Made by a program: the position numbers and the translations under genes
In this document: positions 1 to 5,332 of the stretch, in pieces
Layout: each line of letters begins with the position of its first letter
Numbering within the stretch: position 1 is the first letter of the stretch
Assembly: GCA_900547965.1 (NCBI GenBank)
Contig: URJE01000080.1
Location: forward strand, 1-5,334
DNA: 5,334 nt
Source: an uncultured Eggerthella sp.
GTDB lineage: Bacteria; Actinomycetota; Coriobacteriia; Coriobacteriales; Eggerthellaceae
Reading direction: 5' to 3'
Notes under the pieces: model-generated
What the model was told of the DNA's origin: nothing
Databases searched by the model: none
What the model saw: only the letters and a program-made list of their open reading frames with translations

Positions 1-378
1 ACACGCGAGTTATCGCAGGGGTACACCTGCACCACCAACAACCGCATGGAGCTTCTTGGAGTTATCACCGGGTTGGAAGCACTCAAACGCCCTTGCACAG
101 TTGAAGTGCACTCCGATTCGCAATACGTGGTAAACGCCTTCAACCAGCACTGGGTTGAAGGATGGCTTAAACGCGGATGGAAAAATTCCAAGAAAGAGCC
201 GGTTAAGAACTCCGACCTGTGGAAACGCCTTCTGGAAGCAAAGAAGCCCCACAATGTCAGCTTCCATTGGGTAAAAGGCCATGCAGGCCACCCCGAAAAC
301 GAGCGTTGCGACGAACTGGCAACTTCGGCGGCCGACGGCCCTGGAAAGATCGAAGACGAAGGCTTTGCGGGAAAATAG
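1..378 (+). CDS. rnhA: Ribonuclease HI, 3' part (5' end outside window)
   Basis: RNase HI cuts the RNA strand of RNA-DNA hybrids in the cytoplasm (R-loops, primer removal) using two metal ions. The frame is open from base 1 and ends with TAG at 376-378, leaving 125 visible residues. The family's TTNNRMEL motif is at visible residues 11-18 and contains the catalytic Glu17 (E. coli E48). HSDSQYV carries Asp39 (E. coli D70), KGHAGHPENERCDEL carries His94 (H124) and Asp104 (D134), and the substrate-handle part reads WLKRGWK and PVKNSDLW. The first catalytic Asp (E. coli D10) lies upstream of the window, so the gene is cut by the window edge, not necessarily broken. The in-frame ATG at 46 is inside the conserved motif and is not the start. 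About 20 residues follow the last catalytic Asp, as is usual for a single-domain enzyme. It converges on serA. Identification is secure. Confidence 0.95.
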   Translation, partial: TRELSQGYTCTTNNRMELLGVITGLEALKRPCTVEVHSDSQYVVNAFNQHWVEGWLKRGWKNSKKEPVKNSDLWKRLLEAKKPHNVSFHWVKGHAGHPENERCDELATSAADGPGKIEDEGFAGK

Positions 379-399
379 GAACAAGCTCCTTATTGCATG

Positions 400-425
400 A
401 AAAAAAGGCACCCGATTGGGTGCCT
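400..425 (-). terminator. Intrinsic terminator downstream of serA
   Basis: A perfect 7-bp GC-rich stem, GGCACCC-GATT-GGGTGCC (407-424), is followed on the - strand by seven T residues (complement of A400-A406). It lies about 100 nt beyond the serA stop and so ends serA transcription. On the + strand only a short, interrupted T stretch follows (425-435), so it would stop rnhA transcription less well, although partial bidirectional action is possible. The same 25 bases recur at 1748-1772. Confidence 0.85.
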
Positions 426-525
426 TCTCACGTTTTTCGAAAGATAAAGACCGAAGCCAATCCCTACCTCTTATTCAAGCTAGCAGATGCACCGCCGGCT
501 TTTCCCAGCGACGCAAACGAGCAAG

Positions 526-1692
526 CTAGATAAGGCGAACTCGACGAACGCCCTCGATTTCACGAAGCTTCGCAATGGCGTCGTCCGAAGGAGCCTGGTC
601 CATGTCGATCAGAGTATAGGCGTAATCACCACGAGCCTTGTTCATAAAGTTGGCAATGTTCACGTTGTCTTCGCCGAGGATGCTGGAAATCTGGGCGATC
701 ATGTTCGGCACGTTCTTATGAAGCAGCGCAATACGAGTAAGGTCTGCGGGGCATACACCCATATCGCATGCAGGGTAATTCACGGAGTTCGTGATGTTGC
801 CGTTCTCGAAGTAGTCCATCAGCTCGCGAACGGCCATAATGGCGCAGTTGTCTTCTGCCTCTTCGGTGGAAGCGCCCAGGTGAGGAAGAACAACCGCGTT
901 CTTCATCTTCATAGCGCCCGGCGTTGCAAAGTCGGTGATGTAGCGCTTCACGCGACCCGAATCCAGCACAACCTTCAGAGCAGCTTCGTCGACCAGCGTA
1001 TCACGCGAGAAGTTCAGCAGCACTACGCCTTCCTTCATGAGGGAGCACATATGGGCATCAACCATGCCGATGGTGTCCTTCAGCGCGGGGACGTGGATGG
1101 TGATGTAGTCGCACGTGCGGAAGATGTCCTTCAAATCGGTGATGTAGTGAACGGGGCTGGAGATTTTCCAAGCAGCGCTCACCGAAACGAACGGATCGTA
1201 GCCATATACATCCATGCCCAGCTCGACTGCAGCATTGGCAACTTCAGCGCCAACAGCGCCCAAGCCGATAACGCCCAGCTTCTTGCCCTTGATTTCCTGG
1301 CCAGCAAACTGCTTCTTTGCCTTTTCGGCGGCCTTGGTGATGTTTTCGTCATCCGCATTTTCGCGGCACCATTCGATACCGCCCAAAATGTCACGACTGC
1401 CCAGCAAAAGCGCGCAAAGCACGATTTCCTTAACAGCGTTGGCGTTTGCACCAGGGGTGTTGAAGACCACGATGCCTTCATCGGCACAGCGATCGAGCGG
1501 AATGTTGTTCACGCCAGCGCCCGCGCGCGCAATGGCGCGAAGACCAGCGGGGAATTCCATATCATGCATGGCGGCACTGCGAACAAGAATGCCCTCTGCT
1601 TCATCCAGTGAATCGGTGAGTGAATACGCCTTAGGATCAAGCAAATCGGTACCTTGGGCGGAAATGTTGTTCAAGCAATGAATGAGCCTCAT
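526..1692 (-). CDS. serA: D-3-phosphoglycerate dehydrogenase with ACT domain
   Basis: It oxidises 3-phosphoglycerate to 3-phosphohydroxypyruvate with NAD, the first step of serine synthesis, in the cytoplasm. An ATG at 1692 is preceded by AGGAG (1700-1704) with 7-nt spacing. The longer in-frame start at 1713 has no such site, so I use 1692 (388 aa). Domains: an N-terminal substrate-domain half with RAGAGVNNIPLD (56-67); a Rossmann NAD domain with GLGAVG (143-148) and the acidic Asp166 that selects NAD over NADP; Arg230 in NFSRDTLVDE as the substrate/catalytic Arg; and PHLGAST with His271. A C-terminal ACT domain (about 320-388) ends the protein. There is no intervening ASB domain, so this is the shorter ACT-containing type. 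ACT domains of this family often bind serine for feedback control; whether this one does is inference. Oddity: the usual DVFxxEP segment with the catalytic Glu is replaced by a TDFATPG stretch (253-259). It could be a related 2-hydroxyacid dehydrogenase, but PGDH fits best. Confidence 0.9.
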   Translation of the reverse strand: MRLIHCLNNISAQGTDLLDPKAYSLTDSLDEAEGILVRSAAMHDMEFPAGLRAIARAGAGVNNIPLDRCADEGIVVFNTPGANANAVKEIVLCALLLGSRDILGGIEWCRENADDENITKAAEKAKKQFAGQEIKGKKLGVIGLGAVGAEVANAAVELGMDVYGYDPFVSVSAAWKISSPVHYITDLKDIFRTCDYITIHVPALKDTIGMVDAHMCSLMKEGVVLLNFSRDTLVDEAALKVVLDSGRVKRYITDFATPGAMKMKNAVVLPHLGASTEEAEDNCAIMAVRELMDYFENGNITNSVNYPACDMGVCPADLTRIALLHKNVPNMIAQISSILGEDNVNIANFMNKARGDYAYTLIDMDQAPSDDAIAKLREIEGVRRVRLI

Positions 1693-1699
1693 GCAGGAT

Positions 1700-1704
1700 C
1701 TCCT
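1700..1704 (-). promoter_or_regulatory. Ribosome binding site of serA
   Basis: AGGAG on the - strand, 7 nt before the ATG at 1692. It decides the serA start in favour of 1692 over the upstream in-frame ATG at 1713. No convincing separate serA promoter is visible in the 55 bases between this site and the tRNA terminator, so transcription may start in that short gap or come from read-through of the tRNA unit. Confidence 0.75.
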
Positions 1705-1747
1705 AACTACCATGCATTACGAACCAGTAAACGGGTTTTATGATAAT

Positions 1748-1772
1748 AAAAAAGGCACCCGATTGGGTGCCT
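1748..1772 (-). terminator. Intrinsic terminator of the tRNA-Leu unit
   Basis: The stem GGCACCC-GATT-GGGTGCC (1754-1771) is followed on the - strand by six T (complement of A1748-A1753). It lies 11 nt beyond the encoded CCA end of tRNA-Leu and upstream of serA. Its 25 bases are identical to those of the terminator at 401-425. It should separate the tRNA from serA, with any leak feeding serA. Confidence 0.85.
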
Positions 1773-1782
1773 GATTTGTAAA

Positions 1783-1869
1783 TGGTGCGGGTGAAAGGAC
1801 TTGAACCTTCATGAGCCGAAGCTCATACGGACCTGAACCGTACGCGTCTGCCAATTCCGCCACACCCGC
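1783..1869 (-). tRNA. tRNA-Leu, anticodon CAG
   Basis: An 87-nt class II tRNA on the - strand. The acceptor strands GCGGGTG (1869-1863) and CACCCGC pair fully, followed by the discriminator A and an encoded CCA (1785-1783). The D arm includes GCGGAATTGGCAGACGC. The anticodon stem TACGG/CCGTA encloses the loop TTCAGGT, giving anticodon CAG (1835-1833), which reads CUG codons. A long variable arm, TGAGC-TTCG-GCTCA, is typical of leucine tRNAs, and the T arm contains GGTTCAAGTCC. All stems appear intact. It is transcribed alone, with a probable promoter just upstream and an intrinsic terminator just downstream. Confidence 0.97.
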
Positions 1870-1893
1870 ATGTGCAGCTTTTGCGCAAGTGGT

Positions 1894-1952
1894 AGACTAT
1901 CTTAGTTGCCCACCCGATGCAAGGAAAATTTCAACTTTCTTGAAAATTATTA
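1894..1952 (-). promoter_or_regulatory. Probable tRNA-Leu promoter with AT-rich upstream element
   Basis: On the - strand, TTGCAT (1922-1917) is separated by exactly 17 bases from TAGTCT (1899-1894), which puts a start site roughly 18 nt upstream of the mature tRNA. The -10 match is weak (3 of 6). Immediately upstream (1923-1952) is a run very rich in A and T, like the UP elements of stable-RNA promoters. Within it, TTTCAA and TTGAAA (1929-1945) form an inverted repeat with a 5-nt spacer. The position fits better than the hexamer quality does. Confidence 0.4.
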
Positions 1953-2114
1953 TTGTGCTGCTGCGTTCCCCTAGGGTTTTGACGATGCTGTTGCCAATAG
2001 GGATTCAGCAGAATCCGCTTTGCGCTCGACCGTCTTGCATTTTGAAATGCCGCGCAGAATACGAAGAACCGTAACGCTCACATGCAATTCCCCAGTTTTC
2101 AGATCTGCAAGTTC
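1953..2114. other. Gap between operon end and tRNA promoter
   Basis: No recognisable gene. An inverted repeat, GGATTC-AGCA-GAATCC (2001-2016), lacks a following T run on either strand, so it is at best a weak or factor-dependent stop for the operon ending at 2115. A short unrecognised - strand frame (GTG 2081 to TAG 1971, 36 residues) is preceded by a G-rich stretch, but nothing else supports it as a gene. Confidence 0.4.
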
Positions 2115-3626
2115 TTACAGCACCAAAACAAGGCAAAGCACGATTACCGAAACGCACAGCACCAGCGTTTCGGCCTTACGCATGCGGTGTTCTTTCAAGC
2201 TGCTTCGGCTCCCTGCCCCGAAAGCGCGGCTCTGTACCGCAAAGGCCACTGCATCAGCGCGTCTGAATGCACTGGCAAACAGGGGCGTGAACACCGAAAG
2301 GTACGCACCTAAACGAGCTACCACACCGCCGGAAAAGTTCGCTCCCCGTGCCTGCTGGGCTGCTTTTAAGCGAGCGAATTCCGTTTGAAACAAGGGAATG
2401 AAGCGAAACGTCATACCCAGCGCCAGAGCCAGGTTGTCGACGTGCAGTCCCAGCTTCGCCAGGGGATGAAGCAACGAGCGCACGCCTTCGGTTAGGTCTG
2501 TTGGCGATGTGGTGCGCATAAGGGCAGCAGTACCCAGCATTAAGCAGCAAAAACGCGTCACCGATTCTGCCGCGAAAGCCAAGCCGCCTTGCGTGATTGC
2601 AAGGGGGCCCACACAAGCAAGAACGGCGCCCGATCCGTTGAAGAGGACGTCCATCACAACCACCAGCACGATAAGCCACACGAATGGACGCAGTGTGCGC
2701 AGCGCATTGCGCGCACTGAAGCGCGCAGATGTAAGCGAAAGAACCGTTGCCACGCCAACAAGCGCAAGCCCTGCGATGTCATGGGCTGTAAAAGCCGTGA
2801 TGAAGAAAAGTACGACGAACAGAATCTTGATTCGAGCATCCAGCTTGTGGGCAAATGTGCTGCCTGCGCAATACACGCCGAAGCCGCTGCCCCGCGCCTG
2901 GGATTCTTTGCCTTTGTTGATGTTTTTCGCCTGGCCAACCTGCGTTTTTGCCCCAAATGAGGCAAGTCCCCTTGACACATTATCTGATCCGTTGCGCAAT
3001 GCGCCGAAGAGACCCGCTCCCTCTGGAACGCGGCCTGGCACAACACTGGCAGCAACGCAGCCGGTAAGTGCGCCGGTGATACATGCGGCAACAGCCAAAG
3101 GCGGCAGGCTTATCAGAATAGCGGGCGTGCCCAACATGAAGCACGCAACGGCAATCTGGCCCATGTTGTGCAAGATGGCAGAAGCCATGCTTACCACCAC
3201 AACGCTTATGCCCGGCACCTTCGCCAGCAACGCTGCCGAGGCAAAGGCCAGCACCGTACCGCCCAAACTGTAGGCCAGCATAACGGGCGAACCGAACAAG
3301 AAGCCTGCGGCCAGCACCTTCACTACCGAAACCGCTGCCGCTGTTTTCGTATCGAAGCAGAACAGGGCAACCACCACGGCCACGTTGGGCAAGCCCAGCT
3401 TCACGCCGGGCAACGCCGTGGGCAGTGGGATCATGGTTTCCACGTAGCTCAAGATCAACGCCAGCGCAGAAAGCAGCGCGATACGCGACAGGCGCTGAGC
3501 CGATGCGAAATCGGGCGCATACCCGCCCTGGATGCGCGACGAAGCGCAAGCGCCATTGCGGGCCCTCGTTTCCCCTGCCGCAGAAACGCCCTGGGCAGCA
3601 AGGCCCTGCCGAAAAGCCACAGGCAC
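2115..3626 (-). CDS. Fused ECF transporter S/T protein (EetB-like Gx domain + EcfT/FmnA-like domain)
   Basis: A predicted inner-membrane protein of 503 aa. Residues about 47-197 match the Gx/Hpre_diP_synt_I family (EetB type): RIALLSALALILSYVE, then LPGVKLGLPNV, FGSPVMLAYSLGG and the HNMGQ motif (153-157), within about five to six hydrophobic segments. Residues about 198-250 are a polar Gly/Ser/Lys linker with no internal ATG. Residues about 251-503 are an EcfT/CbiQ domain: HKLDARIKI, a membrane block, RTTSPTDLTEGV, MTFRFIPL, then QQARG (424-428), the ATPase-contacting coupling motif, a second basic SRAFG motif (466-470) and a last membrane helix. In Listeria the separate EetB and FmnA proteins, with ECF ATPases, export flavin for ApbE-type flavinylation; the same role here is inferred from the fusion and from the neighbouring apbE. 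No ATPase gene is in the window. The GTG start follows the previous stop by one base and has no clear ribosome site, suggesting coupled reinitiation. The first 46 residues are an Ala/Arg/Gly-rich extension unusual for the family. Confidence 0.85.
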   Translation of the reverse strand: MPVAFRQGLAAQGVSAAGETRARNGACASSRIQGGYAPDFASAQRLSRIALLSALALILSYVETMIPLPTALPGVKLGLPNVAVVVALFCFDTKTAAAVSVVKVLAAGFLFGSPVMLAYSLGGTVLAFASAALLAKVPGISVVVVSMASAILHNMGQIAVACFMLGTPAILISLPPLAVAACITGALTGCVAASVVPGRVPEGAGLFGALRNGSDNVSRGLASFGAKTQVGQAKNINKGKESQARGSGFGVYCAGSTFAHKLDARIKILFVVLFFITAFTAHDIAGLALVGVATVLSLTSARFSARNALRTLRPFVWLIVLVVVMDVLFNGSGAVLACVGPLAITQGGLAFAAESVTRFCCLMLGTAALMRTTSPTDLTEGVRSLLHPLAKLGLHVDNLALALGMTFRFIPLFQTEFARLKAAQQARGANFSGGVVARLGAYLSVFTPLFASAFRRADAVAFAVQSRAFGAGSRSSLKEHRMRKAETLVLCVSVIVLCLVLVL

Positions 3627-3627
3627 G

Positions 3628-4029
3628 TTACGAGCCCATCACGTCATATTCGGAAGAAGTGCCTTCGCCCACCACATCGACCGTAAGTTTATGGGGCAAG
3701 CACACGATCTGCTGCCCTGCGTGCGAAATGGCGCCCTGCGTCACACAGTCGTGGTTGGGACAGTCAGCATCGGAAACCGAAACCGAGCCATCGTTCACTT
3801 GGATAACGTTCGTGCCCAAGTCGGTGGTAACCACCAAAACGTCGTTCTTGTCCAGGGGCATGGTGTACTCGGAGCCATCCGATGCGTGCATTACCGCATT
3901 ACGCGCTTCCACCGACTGGCCGAAGGCATTGGTAGCCAAGGAAGTGCCAGCCACCACCGCCACAATAACCAGGGCAAAGAGCGCATTCATCTTTTTTCGG
4001 GACACGTTGTTCGCATGCGTTTTCGTCAT
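3628..4029 (-). CDS. Membrane-anchored NusG domain II protein (EetA-like context)
   Basis: A 133-aa protein with a basic N-terminus (RKK 11-13), one hydrophobic segment (about 15-33, an uncleaved anchor or signal) and an extracytoplasmic NusG-domain-II fold. Visible family signatures are DGSEYTMPL (51-59), GTNVIQV, DADCPNHDCV (87-96) with Cys90 and Cys95, and IVCLPHKL (108-115) with Cys110. Despite the name it lacks the transcription-factor NGN part of NusG. This domain family is commonly found beside Gx/EetB and ApbE genes in Gram-positive bacteria; its biochemical role is not established to my knowledge. The three cysteines could act in redox or metal/cofactor chemistry, which is inference. 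The start is well supported: ATG at 4029 with AGGAG 6 nt upstream, and that site overlaps the apbE stop codon. It lies 9 bp after apbE and 1 bp before the transporter gene, so the three are almost certainly one operon. Confidence 0.85.
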   Translation of the reverse strand: MTKTHANNVSRKKMNALFALVIVAVVAGTSLATNAFGQSVEARNAVMHASDGSEYTMPLDKNDVLVVTTDLGTNVIQVNDGSVSVSDADCPNHDCVTQGAISHAGQQIVCLPHKLTVDVVGEGTSSEYDVMGS

Positions 4030-4035
4030 TGCGTT

Positions 4036-4040
4036 CTCCT
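4036..4040 (-). promoter_or_regulatory. Ribosome binding site of the NusG-domain-II gene
   Basis: AGGAG on the - strand, 6 nt before ATG 4029. Its first bases lie inside the TAG stop of apbE (4041-4039), so ribosomes ending apbE sit on the next start site, an arrangement that favours translational coupling. Confidence 0.75.
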
Positions 4041-5154
4041 AGTTCTTTTCAAGCTTGAAGGCTGAACCGTTCGATTTCGTTGCCGTTCCCGCATCATCCA
4101 CCAGCACGCATTCGAAGCGGTTGTCCGATTCGACCAGTCGCATTGCCGCATCGTGGCCCATCAGGAACAGGATGGTGGAATAGGCATCGGCGGTGGCAGA
4201 ACTGGTGCAGGTGATGGAAGAGCTTTCCAAATCGGTTTGGGCCGGATAGCCCGTTTTCGGGTCAAGGATGTGGTAGTAGAACACGCCGCCCTGCTCAAAC
4301 CCACGCTCATACAAACCGCTGGTAACCACCGATATATCTTCCGCTTCTATGGAAGCAATGGTGCTGTTCACCTGGCCATTCGGGTCTTGCACGCCCACGT
4401 TCCAGGCATCGCCGTCGAAACTTTTGCCTATCACGTATACGTTGCCGCCCAAGCTGATGGAAGCACTTTCGCAGCCGCCGTTGCGCAACATGCCCACGAT
4501 GTCGTCGGTGATGTAGCCCTTGGCGATACCGCCCAAATCGATCATGGCTTCAGGATCGGCCAACGTCACGGTAGAGCCTTCCACCATTACCCCACGGTAG
4601 TCGATATGGCGCACCGCTTCGGCAATGGCCGCATCGGACGGTTTCACGCCGTTGACGAAATCCCACAGCGAGGAAACAGCACCGATGGTGACGTCGAATA
4701 AACCGTTCGACTCTTCGGCGTACTTCAGCGCCTGCGTAATACAATCTGCCGTTTCGCTTGCCACCTGGATCGGAGCACCTTTGGCATGGTTGATGTTCCA
4801 CACATCGCTGCCTTCAACGGTGCGGGAAAACTTGTCCTCAAAATACTGCAGGCGATCGCTTACCTGATTCAGCAAGTCAGCACTGCAGGCGGCACTGATT
4901 TGGATAACCGTATCGAACAGGAACAGCGTTGTCGACTGGATCTCATCGTCGGAATAGATTTTACCTTCCCCCGAAGCAGTTTGGGAACTTGAGCAACCCG
5001 AAAGAAACAGGGGGAACGCGCATGCCGCAGCGGCGCTGAGCGCCATCGCGAGGAAGCCACGACGGGAAACCGAAGCATGCTCAAGCAGCTGAACCGCATT
5101 GGAAGCATCCCCCTGGCTCAACGTATATGTTTCTGTTTCCCTGCTGTTTTCCAA
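4039..5154 (-). CDS. apbE: FAD:protein FMN transferase, Tat-type lipoprotein
   Basis: ApbE-family enzymes split FAD and attach FMN through a phosphoester to Ser/Thr of target proteins outside the cytoplasm, using Mg2+. Numbering from TTG 5154 (371 aa): a twin-arginine motif SRRGFL (30-35), a hydrophobic stretch, then the lipobox LSGC with Cys54, so a Tat-exported lipoprotein is predicted. The catalytic domain shows FDTVIQI (80-86), GLFDVTIG, DLGGIAKGY (206-214), SLGGNVYVIG, TSGLYER, HILDPKTGYPA with His295 and Asp298, and the metal-binding TADAYST (321-327). All the expected motifs are intact. The start is uncertain: TTG 5154 has AGAAGG 7 nt upstream. GTG 5178 and TTG 5226 are in frame but have weaker sites, and an in-frame TGA at 5242-5244 limits extension. 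It is the first gene of the operon with the NusG-domain-II and flavin-exporter-like genes, which fits supplying flavin substrate to this enzyme. The target proteins are not in the window. Confidence 0.93.
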   Translation of the reverse strand: MENSRETETYTLSQGDASNAVQLLEHASVSRRGFLAMALSAAAACAFPLFLSGCSSSQTASGEGKIYSDDEIQSTTLFLFDTVIQISAACSADLLNQVSDRLQYFEDKFSRTVEGSDVWNINHAKGAPIQVASETADCITQALKYAEESNGLFDVTIGAVSSLWDFVNGVKPSDAAIAEAVRHIDYRGVMVEGSTVTLADPEAMIDLGGIAKGYITDDIVGMLRNGGCESASISLGGNVYVIGKSFDGDAWNVGVQDPNGQVNSTIASIEAEDISVVTSGLYERGFEQGGVFYYHILDPKTGYPAQTDLESSSITCTSSATADAYSTILFLMGHDAAMRLVESDNRFECVLVDDAGTATKSNGSAFKLEKN

Positions 5155-5161
5155 GGCCTTC

Positions 5162-5167
5162 CCTTCT
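5162..5167 (-). promoter_or_regulatory. Probable ribosome binding site of apbE
   Basis: AGAAGG on the - strand, 7 nt before TTG 5154. It is the best-placed purine-rich site among the in-frame start candidates (5154, 5178, 5226) and is the reason for choosing 5154. A leader of more than 100 nt would then precede the gene. Confidence 0.5.
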
Positions 5168-5280
5168 GTTGCGTTCACAAGTAATACCGACCTTGCGGCC
5201 CTTGCCGCTGTTGCAAGCTCATGCAATCGGGGCCCGAGCCTTCAAGATCCAGGCTTACGGGTGCGAATGTCAGTTCCCGT

Positions 5281-5294
5281 CCTGCACCTGCAGG
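5281..5294. repeat. Perfect inverted repeat in the apbE leader
   Basis: CCTGCA-CC-TGCAGG is a 14-bp near-palindrome just downstream of the candidate operon promoter. The place suits a repressor operator, or as RNA a small hairpin (CCTGC-AGGT-GCAGG on the - strand). Nothing in the window tells which. Confidence 0.45.
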
Positions 5295-5303
5295 CCCTCG
5301 TCA

Positions 5304-5332
5304 ATTCAAGATTGATTGTAAGCCATGGTAAA
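5304..5332 (-). promoter_or_regulatory. Candidate promoter of the apbE operon
   Basis: On the - strand, TTTACC (5332-5327) and TTGAAT (5309-5304) are 17 bases apart, each matching 4 of 6 consensus bases. An alternative -10, TACAAT (5320-5315), matches 5 of 6, but its -35 would lie beyond the window. Either places a start site before the structured leader; neither is strong evidence alone. Confidence 0.25.

Noticed and set aside
487..1611. 374-residue + strand open frame opposite serA
   Set aside because: It is a shadow of serA. It has no recognisable domain, and the - strand frame shows clear dehydrogenase and ACT motifs with a good ribosome site.
2001..2016. Hairpin as an intrinsic terminator for the operon
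   Set aside because: The stem GGATTC/GAATCC is short and AT-containing, and no T run follows on either strand.
1811..2074. 87-residue + strand frame
   Set aside because: It starts inside the tRNA-Leu gene on the opposite strand and has no recognisable domain.
2509..3273. 254-residue + strand open frame opposite the transporter gene
   Set aside because: Antisense to an unmistakable membrane transporter frame; its composition (Pro/Ala/Arg/Thr rich) is typical of a GC-rich shadow.
4153..4701. 182-residue + strand frame opposite apbE
   Set aside because: The apbE motifs on the - strand account for this region, and no family is recognised in the + frame.
5178..5226. Short leader peptide (ATG at 5222, 15 codons, TGA at 5177-5175)
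   Set aside because: No clear ribosome site, no repeated regulatory codons and no attenuator-type terminator after it.
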